NCBI GenBank assembly: GCA_050084985.1 | Contig: JBITNC010000001.1 | Span: forward strand, 134,416,001 to 134,480,000 | DNA from: Nageia nagi | Lineage: Eukaryota; Pinophyta | Direction: 5' to 3' | DNA: 64,000 nucleotides | Part shown: piece after piece, positions 32,751-44,077 of the stretch | How the letters are laid out: every line of letters begins with the position of its first letter | Position numbering within the stretch: position 1 is the first letter of the stretch | Notes under the pieces: generated by a model | Told to the model about the DNA's origin: nothing | What the model saw: the letters and a program-made list of their open reading frames with translations, nothing else | Database searches by the model: none | Made by a program: the position numbers and the translations under genes

Positions 32751-34060
32751 TATGATGACATGCTTGGGTTATATTCTTTATTTGTTATGCATAATTTGCC
32801 ATTAAAAGCAAATGCCAAACCAATTAAGCAAAACCTTAGAAAAATGCCCCCTTCTAAGGCCTTGTTAGTTAAAAAAGAGATTGAAAAATACTTGCAAGTA
32901 GGATTTATAAAGCCTATTGATTATTCTAATTGGCTATCTATCATTGTTCTTGTTACTAAACCAACTAGTGAAATATGAGTATGTACCAATTTTTGTGATA
33001 TTAACAATGCTTGTCCTAAGGATGATTTTTGATTACCTAGTATTGATATGTTTGTTGATAGCATAGCTAGTCATGCTATGCTGCCATTTATGAATGATTT
33101 TTCTAGTTACAATCAAATATTAATTAATCTTGTTAACCAAAATAAAACTACTTTCATAACCCCTTGGGGAAATTTTTATTAGAAGGTTATGCCTTTTGGA
33201 CTAAAAAATGTAGGTGCTACATATCAAAGAGCCATGGTTAGTATGTTCTATAAGCATATTCACAAAATAGTGGAGGTTTATATTGATGACATTCTTGTTA
33301 AATCAAAGCAAGGTCAAGACCATGTCCAAGCCCTTTAAAAGGTATTTGATATTTTGCAAAGGTACAACGTAATACTTAAACCTTCAAAATGTGCATTTGG
33401 AGTTACTTCCAAAAAATTATTAGGGTTCATGGTTTCAAATAGAAGAATTAAAGTAGATCCTAAGAAAGTAAAATCCATTATTGACATGCCTCGCCCCAGA
33501 AATTTGAAACAACTTATAAGTATTCAAGGAAAGATAACTTTAGTTAGGAGGTTCATTTCACAACTAGGGGACAAGTTAGACCATTCACTCACTTAAGAAG
33601 TTTGCATGGGATGTGAATTACCAAAAAATAGTTGACAGTATCAAGAAATATTTTCTTAAACCCCTTATCCTTGTTCCCATGGATTTTTCCCAACCTACTT
33701 ACTTATATATTTCAACCTACTTGTATGCCATAGGAACCATGTTGTGTCAAAAAATTGAAAATAACAAAGAAAGGGCTATCTATTATCTAAGCAAGACATT
33801 GGTTGATTATGAGACAAGGTACACTCCTATGGAGAAGATTTTCTTTGCTATGATATTTACCACTAAAAAATTAAGGCATTGATTGTTATATTGCACCACA
33901 TATGTTGTTAGTCATATTAATCCTTTAAAATATCTTATAGTAAATAACACTTATCTAGTAGATTTGCAAAGTGGCTAATGTATTTGATATTAATGTGGTA
34001 AATCAAAAATCTATTAAAGGACATGCCATTGTAGATCTGATATCATATTTCCCTCAAGAA
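32751..34060 (+). pseudogene. Element F reverse transcriptase and first RNase H
   Basis: RT motifs in order: VKKEIEKYLQVGFIKPIDYS near 32865, ACPKDDF near 33010, PFGLKNVGATYQRAM near 33195, catalytic YIDD at 33281-33292, and KLLGF near 33415. The gypsy RNase H follows, with ILVPMDF near 33669 and YYLSKTLVDYETRYTPMEK near 33781. Several stops (for example in EIxVCTN) and a frame change near 33600 break it. Confidence 0.85.
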
Positions 34061-34076
34061 GGTGAGGAGGTGATCC

Positions 34077-34640
34077 ATGAAGAATTTCCTAATATTTTTT
34101 AGGAGCCACAACACTAGTGGCCTAATGAAAATAAGGCACCAATGGCATGACTTTGAAGAGATCTCCATCCCTGATGATTATATTTATCTTCTAGAGGATG
34201 AGCTTGTAGTCTGGACCCTATATTTTGATGGTTCTAGATGCATTCATGGAGCAAGGGAAGGTATTATTTTGGTCTCTCCTACCAATCAAGTAATTCCTAT
34301 TGCCTATAAATTGAATTTCAAATGCACTAATAATATGGTTGAGTATGAAGCTTTGATACTAGGATTGAAGGTGGATTTAGAACTAAAAATCATATACATA
34401 AAATTTATGGGGACTCACAACTTGTTGTCAACCAAGTGAAAGGTACTTATGATACCAAATATGAGAAGCTAAGGACTTATAGGGTGGTTGTGATTGAGTT
34501 ACTATACAAGCTAGATAGGTATACTAGTGAGACCATTCCTAGGACTAATAACAAATATGCATATGCTATGGCAAGTGTAGCCTCTTTGGTACCAATTGAG
34601 CTTGAAGATGAGGAGACCATTCTCACTATCCTAAAGTTAA
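34077..34640 (+). pseudogene. Element F second (archaeal-like) RNase H
   Basis: LYFDGSRCIHGAREGI near 34219 gives the first catalytic Asp. NMVEYEALILGL near 34333 carries the Glu. The GDSQL-type motif near 34410 is damaged, and a frame change follows at 34437. The domain ends near TNNKYAYAMAS, where the last catalytic Asp appears as Tyr. The position between the first RNase H and integrase is the usual Tat layout. Confidence 0.78.
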
Positions 34641-35927
34641 TTTCTCCATCTTACACAACTCATATTCATTCTATTTTTTTCTATCTTATTTCCAATGATG
34701 ATGCTTTTCAAGATTGGTATTTTGATATCTATAGCTACTTAAAGGACCAAAGGACTATTATGAAATATGTTATCATTGGTTATATTTTATATAAAAGATC
34801 CTTTGATGGTGCTTTATTGAGATGTTTAACACAAGATAAGATAGCTAATGCTTTAGACCAAGATCATGATGGATTATGTGGTGGCCATTTTCATGCTAAA
34901 GCTCTTTATACAAAGATCTTGAGAATAGGGTACTATTGGCCCACTATGGCAAAAGATTATCAAAATCATGTGAAAGTATATGTACCATGCCAAAAGCATG
35001 CAAAATTAGAAAAATATCCCACTCAAGAACTCAATTCCATTATTTCTCCATGGCCCTTTGGTACTTGGGGCATAAATTTGATTGGCATGATTAATCCTTA
35101 TTCTAGAGAAGGACATAAATTTGTCATCATAGCTACAAAATATACTACCAAGTGGACAAAAGATATCCCCATGAAGTCAGTGACAAGAAAATATTATTAC
35201 ATTCCTTGCAGAATACATCATCACTATATTTAATATGCCACAAAGGTTGATCATGGATAATGGTCCAAATCTAAATGGCAAGGATATGCAAGCATTTTGT
35301 AAAAAATTTCACATCATACAAACCTTTTCTTTAGTTTACTACCCTCAAGGTAATGGGCAACCTGAGGCAACAAATAAGATACTTAAGAGGATTCTTGCCA
35401 AAACATGGGATAAGTACAAAAGAGATTGGAATGAGCAATTTCCATATGCATTATGGGCCTATGGAACTAGTGTTCGAACAACCATAGGGGTAACTCCATT
35501 TTCATTGATATATGGATATGAGGTCATTGTCCCACTTGATTTAGAGATTCCTTCACTTAGGATCTCTTTACAAGGTGATGTTATGGATGAATGTGCAATA
35601 AAAGCAAGATTGTAGTAGTTAGATATGTTATATGAAAAAAGAATTAGAACCATTGAGCATCAAAAGGCCTACTATGCCAAACTTAATAGAGTATTTGGCA
35701 AGAAGATAAAATATAAGGAGTTCAAAATAGGAGACCTAGTCTTAATAGAGAATATCAATAAAGCAAAAACAAATGAGGAGGCTAAAGGAAAATTTATACC
35801 CAATTGGTTGGGCCCATATGTTGTTGTTGATGCAACAAGATCAAGAGCATACAAGTTATCAACTTTGGATGGCAAGGAAGAACCAAAAACCTTCAATTCC
35901 ATCCATCTCAAGCATTTTTATGCTTGA
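34641..35927 (+). pseudogene. Element F integrase
   Basis: The HHCC-type finger spans about 34860-34990 (GHFHAKAL and a displaced CxxC). Core: the first catalytic position reads WGINLIG where WGMDFIG is usual, so Asp is Asn. The second, IMDNGP, is near 35251, and the catalytic Glu region NGQPEATNK at about 35357. The C-terminal SH3-like part is VGDLVL-like near 35725 and WLGPYVV near 35806; it ends HFYA-stop at 35925-35927. A frame change at about 35234 and a TAGTAG at 35614-35619 break it. Confidence 0.85.
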
Positions 35928-36219
35928 AAAGCATAGCTCTATGCCCCTATGTTTACAAATAAAATTGAATTTGCAAATAAACAAATAGAGAAATATCTAC
36001 AAACTCAATATTATCTGTATACTAGCTACGGATAATGATTTATTCTAGATATCAATAAACAACATAACCAATTCAGTAGTGTACTTGTACCAACCAAGAC
36101 TATGATTCATGTACTTACCTCACAGAACGTACCTGACAACGAAAGATGTAGATGTTGGTGATGTGGTGATGATAAGATGCCTTTTCCACAACACCGTGAC
36201 CTGCAAGGATGTGAAAAGA

Positions 36220-36267
36220 GGACCGTGGGCGGTCCATTTCAATAGTATTAGAGCACCGGTGGTGTTC
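36220..36267. repeat. Paired GC-rich hairpins in the C LTR
   Basis: GGACCG-TGGG-CGGTCC at 36220-36235 is a perfect 6-bp stem with a 4-base loop. 31 bases on, GAGCACC-GGT-GGTGTTC (36251-36267) forms a 7-bp stem with one G-T pair. An AT-rich 15-base spacer separates them. The same arrangement recurs at 37978-38024, 39912-39959 and 41866-41911. In the other LTR (44348-44395) the first hairpin has decayed. Confidence 0.8.
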
Positions 36268-36632
36268 TTCTATTCACAAAGGAGCATCGGCGGCCCTATC
36301 TTGATAGCTTTGACCTCTCGATTAGGTCCAGATCTTCAGTATAGATATCTCAGATTACAGTGTAATATCAGAATTGATCGCATGTGTCAGGAGAGCTCGC
36401 ATAAGGAAGCACACAAACTACAGCCTTGTAGGCGGTACCAAGAGATACCTTAAGGGGTATCCACTTACAAGACCATACGCGGGATCATGTGTATCCTTGT
36501 TGTTGTGGACTTACTATTAGATCCCTTATTTATTTAGATAATAGATAATATCGCCCATAGGTTGGCGTGCATCCACATAAATAAGGTTAACTCACAAGAT
36601 TTAAGATAAACACATCAATAAACAAGATAATT

Positions 36633-36758
36633 CATGCAATACTCAAGATAAGCCATGCAATATTCAAAATAACCCATGCAATATTCAAGATGACCCATGC
36701 AATATTCAAGATAACCCATGCAATATTCAGGATAACCCATGCAATATTCATATTCAAG
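36633..36758. repeat. 21-bp tandem repeat in the C LTR
   Basis: Six units of CATGCAATATTCAAGATAACC with small changes, period exactly 21 (unit starts 36633, 36654, 36675, 36696, 36717, 36738). The same array occurs at about 44761-44886 in the other LTR. A repetitive frame on the minus strand through it is not a gene. Confidence 0.92.
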
Positions 36759-36866
36759 CTAAACATTGATATTATCACTTTAATCCATTCAAGACATATA
36801 GTTAGGCCAAGCATATTTCATTAATTTATTGATTTAAAAGCATAAAATCATTTTTATGTGTTAACA

Positions 36867-36885
36867 GATGCCCCACTTTGGATGT
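36867..36885 (-). promoter_or_regulatory. Polypurine tract of element C
   Basis: Minus strand CCAAAGTGGGGCATC directly before the 3' LTR. It is nearly identical to that of element E. Confidence 0.85.
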
Positions 36886-37270
36886 AAAATCGAAAGAAGC
36901 ATGAGGTGAGTTGAGATTTTGCAATCAAAGTAAAAACACAAACATCATAGCAAATAATTTTGATAAGCAATGATAAACACTAACCATTCCAAACTTAAAC
37001 AACATCATGATAAAGCTTATAGGTTAAGAAAACTCCCTTTTGATATTTACCTTGGGCATGCTTGCCCCTTGCATTTTGTTGTAGAAGGTGATAGCCTGAT
37101 ATGTCTGATAATCTGATAAGCTGATAATCTTGCTGCAATGTTGATGACCCAAGATAACAAACTTGACAACACACATGACAATGACAGGATAGACGACTTG
37201 ACCACACATGTCGACCGGACAACATCTTGACAAGACCACATCACAAGACAAAACATGACAACACATGACA

Positions 37271-37390
37271 ACACACATGACCAACTCACAAGACAAGACA
37301 ACACACATGACCAACTCACAAGACAAGATAACACACATGACCAACTCACAAGACAAGACAACACACATGACCAACTCACAAGATAAGACA
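37271..37390. repeat. 30-bp tandem repeat array in the C tail
   Basis: Four nearly identical 30-bp units of the form ACACACATGACCAACTCACA plus AGACAAGACA. There are no unique spacers, so it is not a CRISPR array. Confidence 0.93.
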
Positions 37391-37977
37391 TGACAACACA
37401 TGATAACCATAACCACACATAGGAGAGAGCTAAGTTCTACACAACTGAACCTTCGCACCAAGAGGTGTACTCCAGTTGCATGAGAACTGAACTCCACAAA
37501 ACAATGATAAGCTGATATGTGAGAGCTAAGTTCCGCACAACTCTTTGCACCGAGTTGCATAAGAACCGAACTCCACAGAATCATGATAAGCTGATGTATG
37601 AGAGCTAAGTTCCATACAACTGAGCCTTCACACCAAGAGGTGTACTCCAGTTGCATGAGGACCGAACTCTACAGAACAATGATAAACTGATGAAGTTGAT
37701 ACTCTACCAAGAAGCATGATAAGCTAACTATGGGAGCTGAAACTCCACTCACAAGCATGATAATCTGATCACTCAAGTCTGCAAACACAAAAACTCAAAG
37801 CAATATTCTCCTGGATATATCATTTGTCAAACACCTATGATGCACACATGATACTTGGATAAGCTGATAATTCAGATCTGTAAACACGAAACTCAAGGCA
37901 ATATTCTCCTGGATATATCATTGGTCAAACATCTATGATGCACTCATGATACTCAATAAACTGATTTCCTGGGTAAA

Positions 37978-38024
37978 GGAATGCAGGCGGTCCTTTCTTA
38001 ACGGATATGGAGCACGGGTGCTCC
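37978..38024. repeat. Paired GC-rich hairpins in the C tail
   Basis: First arm pair GGAATG-CAGG-CGGTCC (37978-37993), partly decayed. Second GGAGCA-CGGG-TGCTCC (38009-38024), a perfect 6-bp stem with loop CGGG. Starts are 31 bases apart, as at the other sites. Confidence 0.78.
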
Positions 38025-38136
38025 TATTCTAAACTCAAGCTGACTCTCTAATTTGCTTTTATGATGTCTGCTCACATGATCATTCCTTTAGTACACTCTG
38101 ATATCACCCAGACGCCCGTATTGACCTGCAGGCCAC

Positions 38137-39200
38137 CTAAATGTAATATTTCTTCAAATGCCTAGCATTAATGGGATTCTTGAGAATCTCCCCATCCAAT
38201 GTAGACAACCTGTAGGCACCCCTACCAAATACTTCTGTAATAAGGTATGGTCCCACCCAATTGGGCTCAAACTTTCCCTTAAGTTCATCTCTAGCTGTAG
38301 TGTTGGAAATATTCTCCTGCAAGACCATATCTCCAACCTCAAAATCCTTAGGGACCACTCTCTTGCCATATGATCTCTTAATTCTCTATTGATATGCTCT
38401 GAGGTGTTCTAATATAGTGATTCTCTTTTCATCTAGTGCTTCAAGCTGATTCACTCTTGCCTCTAAATATTGTGGTTCCTTCATCACATCCTTGAGTGCA
38501 ATTCTCAGCGATGGTATCTCAATCTCAAGAGGAATAACTGCTTCATCTCCAAACATAAGAGAATATGGGGTGGCACCTGTTGCTGTCCTTTCACTGGTCC
38601 TATATGCCCATAAAGCATAAGATAATTGCTCATTCCAATCTCTCCCATTCTTCTTGATATTCTTGGCCAATATCCCTTTGATCGTCTTATTTGTAGCCTC
38701 TGCTTGCCCATTACCTTGGGGGTAGTAAACTGAAGAAAATCTCTGCTCAATCTTCATTTTCTAGCAAAATTCCTTGATATCCTTACCTGTGAAATTAGTC
38801 CCATTGTCCATAATTAACCTTTGTGGTACACCAAACCTACAAATGATGTATTCCTTTATGAACTTGATCACATGTTTCTATGTAGCTGTTTTTAACGGGA
38901 TAGCCTCAACCCATTTTGTATAATATTCTGTAGCAACTAAGATAAACTTATGCCCCTCACTGGATGGTGGGTTAATAACCCCCATAAAATCCATAGCCCA
39001 CATAGAGAAAGGCCATGGTGATGTAACATAATTCAATTCCTGAGTTGGCGTAAGCTCCAGGTGTGCATGTCTCTGACATTGTTCACATTTCTTGACATGC
39101 TCAAAGCAATCATGCTCCATGGTAGGCCACCAATAACCCATTCTGATCAGCTTGCCAAAAACTGATCTCCCATTAAAATGCCCTCCACATGCCCCCCATG
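38137..39200 (-). pseudogene. Element C integrase
   Basis: The zinc finger ends CEQCQRH near 39070. The catalytic core has WAMDFMG (first Asp, near 39005), LIMDNGT near 38810 and NGQAEATNK near 38700, so all three acidic residues are present. The C-terminal part contains FEVGDMVL near 38340, NWVGPYLI and GAYRLSTLDG, ending KKYYI at 38137. Lesions: TAG at 38878 and 38760, a stop at 38386, and a frame change in the C-run at about 39192-39197. The remainder is well conserved, and only these separate it from a complete integrase. Confidence 0.9.
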
Positions 39201-39980
39201 GGCATGTTCTAATACTATTGCAATTTCCTCAGTAAGAAGGCACCTTAAAAGAATACCATTAAATGACCTTTTGTAAAGCACATTACCAATGATTACATAC
39301 CTAGTCGCAAGCCTCTTGATTCTGGTTTGCTCTCGCTTATCAAAAGTAGTATCAATAAAATCGTCCTTCAAATATCTAAAGATATGTTGGTACCATGGAC
39401 TCTCCTCATACCCAACTCTTTGAACCATACATATTTCACTTTCTTCAGCAATGGATGAAGTTCCTAAGTTTCTGATGGTGAAGCTAGCTTTTTTGTTCTC
39501 AACTTCCAATGGTATAAGCGATGTCGCGCTTGCCATTACGTCTGCTAGTCTATTGCTACTCCTTGGAACACTTTCCAACTGATATCCTTTGAAATGTGTA
39601 ACTTAATAACGTAATCCCTATAAGGAATAAGCTTTTTATCTTTAGTCTTGTAAACTTCGTTTACCTGTTTGACTATTAGCTGTGAATCTCCATAAATATG
39701 TATCCGCGAAATACCAATTTCTATAGCTGCCTTCAAGCCCACTATAAGAGCTTCATATTCTGCCATATTGTTAGTGCATTCGAATGACAATTTATAAGAC
39801 ATAGGAATGATGTCATTCTATGGGGATATTAACGCAATTCCTGCTCCTGACCCATGTATACACCTGGACCCATCAAAGTATAACTTCCAGGGTTCAGATT
39901 CATTTAAAATTGGAGCGCAAACGGTCCTATCATAGTTATAAATAGACCACGGGTGGTCCTTTTCTGTAATCTCTACGATA
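39197..39980 (-). pseudogene. Element C second (archaeal-like) RNase H and linker to integrase
   Basis: WKLYFDGSRCIHGSGAGIA (near 39890-39840) supplies the first Asp, NNMAEYEALI (near 39755) the Glu, IYGDSQLIVKQ (near 39690) the third residue, and RLADVMAS (near 39535) the last Asp, so the DEDD set is intact. A stop at 39818 and a frame change near 39600 break it. Ahead of the domain is a linker whose DNA contains a hairpin pair (39912-39959). Confidence 0.88.
39912..39959. repeat. Paired GC-rich hairpins inside the C RNase H/aRNH linker
   Basis: GGAGCG-CAAA-CGGTCC (39912-39927, one mismatch) and AGACCA-CGGG-TGGTCC (39944-39959, five paired bases plus one decayed), 32 bases apart. The module lies in frame within coding sequence and encodes part of a charged linker (around KDHPWSIYNYDRTVCAP), so it was tolerated as protein. 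Confidence 0.75.
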
Positions 39981-41502
39981 TCTATCAACACACATTCATC
40001 CTTGAATTCCTCTCTAAGCTTTGTACTATCCTCCATGGGGAATTCTACCACAAAATCCGTGATTGCCTGTCCCTTAATTGATTTCTGCTTGACAAACCTG
40101 AGATCAAACTCTTGAAGTAACATGACCCATTTTGCTGCTCTTCCATCAAGGAAAGGCTTTGACATCAAGTATCTCAATGGATCTACCTGTGTAAGTACAT
40201 GTGTAACGCTATTGATTAGGTAATGCCGCAACTTTTCAGTAGCAAACACCACACATTGGCATAGTTTCTCAATAGGAGTGTATCTAGTCTCATAATCTTT
40301 CAATGTCCTGCTGACAAAATAGATGGCCCTCTCTTTGCCATCCTCCTCCTTCTTAGCAAGCATTACCCCAAATGCATGTTTTGTAGCTGAGACATAAAGC
40401 CAAAGGGGTTCTCCATGTCTATACGGAGCTAACACCAGTGGGTGCAATAGATATTCTTTTATCTTATCAAATGCTTCTTGACATTTATTATCCCATTTGA
40501 ACTCAACATCTTTTTTAAGTAAATGAGACATAGGAGCTATCTTATCCGTTAATTGGCATATAAATCTCTTGATGGCTTGTATTTTACCTTGTAAACTTCT
40601 TAATTACTTGAGATTTGTTGGAGGTGCCATTTCTGTAATGGATTTTATCTTTTTGGGATCCACCTCCACACCTCTTCTCGAGACAATATGCCCCAAGAGT
40701 TTTCCTAATGACACGCCAAATACACACTTTTGTGGCTTAACTCTTAATTTGTACTGTCTCATCCTTTCAAATGCTGCTTTCAGATCCTGCACATGATCTT
40801 CTTTGTTTTTAGATTTAATCAAAATGTCATCAACATATACCTCAACTGTCTTATGAATAAAATCATGGAACATAGCCGTCATGGCTCTTTGGTATGTAGC
40901 TCCTGTATTTTTGAGACCAAATGGCATCACCTTGTAGCAAAAGTTACCCCAAGGTGTTCTAAAGGCTGTTTTTTGTTGATCACTCTCTTTAATTTTAATC
41001 TGATTATATCCTAAAAATCCATCCATAAATGACAGCATCTCATACCCCGCTAAATTGTCAATGATCATATCTATGTTGGGCAATGGGAAATCATCTTTTG
41101 GACAAGCTTTATTGAGGTCCCTAAAATCAGTACACACTCTAATTTCACCTGTAGGCTTCTTAACTGGAACTACATTAGCCATCCATTCTGAGTAGTCAAT
41201 GGGCCTTATAAATCTGACTTCCAACAATTTCTCTATTTCCTTTTTCATGAGTAATGAAACCTGAAAAGGCATCTTTCGTGGCTTTTATTTTATTAGAACT
41301 GCCCCCTTTTCAACCACCAGGCTATGAACCACAAAATTCTCATCTAACCCTAGCATGTCTTTGTAAGACCATGCAAACAACTTGGAATAATCATAAAAAG
41401 ATTGAACCAATTTATTTTGCAATGGTGCTTCGAGAAGCTTACCTATTTTTAATATTCGTGGTGTCTCTAGAGAGCTGATATTGACTTCTTTGATTTCCTC
41501 AT
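39981..41502 (-). pseudogene. Element C reverse transcriptase and first RNase H
   Basis: RT motifs: KKEIEKLLEVRFIRPIDYSE (near 41245), VCTDFRDLNKACPKDDFPLP (near 41130), PFGLKNTGATYQRAM (near 40900), catalytic YVDD at 40829-40840, and KLLGHIVSRRGVEVDPKK. The first RNase H follows with VLAPYRHGEPLWLYVSATKH (near 40430) and DYETRYTPIEK. Stops lie at 41285-41287 and 40604-40606. The RT frame differs from the gag-protease frame, which ends at 41503; that may be a lesion or a programmed shift. Confidence 0.92.
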
Positions 41503-43986
41503 TTAACCAGTAACTTCAGCTTCTGATGACAAAGGGAATGGCAACTCTCCCAACCCCTCAATCTTATCCTCCCTGGATTCCTCAAAATAAGCATGTATAT
41601 CTGGACAACATGTTTGAATTCTTTTTTCATGCCTTATTGGATATTTTGTTCTAGCACCCAATGTTTCTAAAAAGGTGTCATCATTCTGAAATAAATCTAT
41701 AGTATGTATAGCATCTTCTTCCTCAATCTCGTAATCAATAACATAACAACTACTTACCCAATCTTCAATCTACACTGTTCGTGAGTTTTTGTCCTGACGA
41801 ACATTATCATTACCTTGACACAGAATTATACTCGACTGACTTTTCTCCATTTCTTCTGCGGAAAAAGACCGTCGGCGGTCCTCCATATTTGGAAATGAAC
41901 GCGGGCGCTCTTCTTCCTTGCCTTGTTGCTGTTCATTGGAGTTTTCATCCCGACTAATTTCATTGATGTTTGTGATAATGTATGAACTGATCCTGATATC
42001 CATCATGTTAATTTTCTATAATGCTTTCCTGTAGATTTGATCATTCCTATTTTGAAGGATTTCATCTTCTGCATCACATGGAACAAATCTCTCCGGGAGG
42101 ACAAGATTACACTGCTTAGCCATCTGTTCATCTGCCTCAACCTTATAAACGTTCCCCTCAAAGTAGAATTTGAAACACCTATGTAGCGTTGATGCCACTC
42201 CCTCCATATCATCTATCCAAGGTCTCCCAAGGATAAAGTTAAAGGAAGGCCTTCCTTCCGTGATATAAAACAAAGTATCAAGCACTTTATTACCAACCTT
42301 AATTGGTAGTGTAATAGTTCCTGCACATTTTCTAGGTATACCATCAAATCCTTTGACTTTCATGGTGGTTTCTTCCCTTGGAGGTAACACATCTGAATCG
42401 AATTGCTCCAACAAGTGAGTGGTAGCAATATTCAGGGCTGCCCCTCCATCTATCAATGACCTCTTAACTATCACTCCAAAGGCCTCCACCTCAATGAACA
42501 AAGGCGGATGAACCCTAGTGACATCCTTGCTAGGCTTCTCATTAGGATTAAATGCAATAACTTCCCCTTTACCCCAAATCTTAGCCTTTTCCGCAAAAGC
42601 AGCAACAGAAATATTTCGATCTACCTGACTATTCCTAAAAACCTGATTCATCATCTCCCTATGAGGTGCTAAAATCTGAAGTAATTCAAAGAGACTAACC
42701 TTAGCTGGTGTGCTTTTTAATTGCTCAATTAAATCAAAACTTCTAGGGTCTTTTGGTAACTCCCTTTCGTAGGTAACTGGATCTACCATTTCTCTAGCTC
42801 TCCCTCTTGTGAGTGGCGCACAAACATCTTCGTGAAAAATCACATTGACATGTTGCTCTACCTCCACATCCTGGACTTTTACTAGACACACATAAAATCC
42901 CTCTTCTATGAGTTTCTGTACCCTATCCCTAAGGCTTATACATCCATTTGTAGCATGGCCTTTAGCCTGATGGTATTCGCAATATCTATCTTCCTTATAC
43001 CAAGGAGGTCTTTCTACTGTAGGATCTTCTTCCTGCTTTGGTAAAGGTTGTAATAATCCTTTTGCCATAAGATCTTTTAAGATATACCTCGGAGGTATGG
43101 GAAATTTCACAAATTTCCTCTCTTTCATCACATTTGTCTTCTCAACCACATGAATAGTTTTCTCCTTCTTTGACAATTGCGGTCTCTTATCTTTTGCTTT
43201 AGCCTTATCATCATTGCTATACTTTACAAGCCCTGGCTTCACAAGGACTTTTTCTTTCTCAAACAGTTTATACGTCATATTGGAAAATGTGAGATGTGTA
43301 TAATCAATAACATATGATTGTAAGGGCAATATAATAGCTTCTTTAAAAATGTTATTTACCTCTTTTTCTGTCAACTTGGTCTTTACTTGCTGCCATGTCT
43401 TCTTAAACCTTACAACAAATTTATCCAGTTGCTCATCACTGTCTTGTTTAATAGCACATAAATCTGATAGCATAACCTCCTTCTTGATGTTATGCTTATA
43501 TTGCTCCAGAAACAAATCACTGAATTCCTCAAATGATGTGATGGACCCTTCAGGTAAACCATAAAACCATTCTCGTGCATCTCCTTCCAAGCTCTAGGGG
43601 AAGAATTTAGCCTGCAATCTTTGGTCGGTACCAATTGTGAGTTCACACTCACCCTTGAAACCCTGTATATGCCTTCTTGGATCTTCTTCACCATTATACT
43701 TACTGAATTTTGGTTCTTTGTAATTGGATGGTGGCATATGCCTACGAATGTCATCACATAAAGGACTACCAAATTCGAAAGAATCATTAGGCAGAGCTGA
43801 TCTCCTTGCCAATCTATCTATCTGCCTCTGCATACCTTCCATTGTAGCCTGAACACTACTATTGTCATCCTCAGCACTATGTTACATTCCTCCGGATCCC
43901 TCTGTATCATCATGTCTGATTTCTACCAATAATTCACCCAAATCCCTTCTTGAAAGACTTTGCAAGAATGACTTAAGCTGTTCCAT
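41503..43986 (-). pseudogene. Element C gag-protease ORF, nearly intact
   Basis: One frame of 828 codons from ATG at 43984-43986 (MEQLKSFLQ) to TAA at 41503-41505. It contains the gag core SLEGDAREWFYGLPEG, FSDLFLEQYKHNIKKE, the zinc motif CX2HX4HX4C (CEYHQAKGHATNGC near 42985-42945), and retropepsin with SLIDGGAALN near 42460 and FILGRPWID near 42215. Stops lie at 43882, 43594, 42016 and 41770, several fitting glutamine codons hit by C-to-T. The longest clean part is 524 codons (42016-43590). The C-terminal linker contains a hairpin pair. Confidence 0.92.
41866..41911. repeat. Paired GC-rich hairpins inside the C protease/RT linker
   Basis: AGACCG-TCGG-CGGTCC (41866-41881) and TGAACG-CGGG-CGCTCT (41896-41911), 30 bases apart, both with the same stem-loop geometry and partial decay. 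In frame they encode part of a charged linker (ERPRSFPNMEDRRRSFSAE). Confidence 0.78.
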
Positions 43987-44063
43987 AACTAAGACACTCA
44001 CAAAATAGATGTTAATCTTAACTAAAACCTTTAGGGTTTTAGTATGATGATGTGTAGTTCACG

Positions 44064-44077
44064 TCGGTTTCACCAAA
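44064..44077 (-). promoter_or_regulatory. Primer-binding site region of element C
   Basis: Minus strand TTTGGTGAAACCGACGTG follows the 5' LTR (part lies left of 44064). It begins with TGG after a two-base spacer, as a tRNA CCA-pairing site should. The tRNA is not assigned. Confidence 0.65.

Larger units (their letters stand above)
35950..36866 (-). repeat. 3' LTR of element C
   Basis: 917 bp, identical in length to 44078-44994, plus-strand TGTTTACAAA to GTGTTAACA. It includes the hairpin pair at 36220-36267 and six 21-bp units at 36633-36758 (CATGCAATATTCAAGATAACC). Confidence 0.95.
36886..38136 (-). other. Element C 3' tail, rich in tandem repeats
   Basis: Non-coding tail of about 1.25 kb between integrase and polypurine tract. 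It holds a 30-bp repeat (four CCAACTCACA-containing units at 37281, 37311, 37341 and 37371), three units of about 80-95 bp beginning GCTAAGTTC (about 37430, 37524 and 37603), two units of about 110 bp around CAATATTCTCCTGGATATAT (37803 and 37900), and a hairpin pair at 37978-38024. Long minus-strand frames here (37024-37656, 37047-37418) are repeat artefacts. Confidence 0.85.

Noticed and set aside
36632-36814. Minus-strand frame with a repeated NIAWVIL motif, also at 44760-44942
   Set aside because: Produced by the 21-bp array in the LTR; 21 is a multiple of three, so any frame through it repeats and stays open.
37271-37390. Regular 30-bp repeats resembling a CRISPR array
   Set aside because: Units are contiguous without unique spacers, and the context is a plant retrotransposon tail.
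37024-37656. Long minus-strand frame with repeated cysteine/valine/leucine motifs
   Set aside because: It is the translation of the 30-bp tandem array in the C tail; the apparent protein repeats follow the DNA period and no start, domain or conservation supports a gene.
41503-41520. Programmed gag-pol frameshift in element C
   Set aside because: The gag-protease frame ends in TAA just where RT reads in another frame, but with so many lesions in the element a simple indel is as likely and no slippery heptamer was evident.
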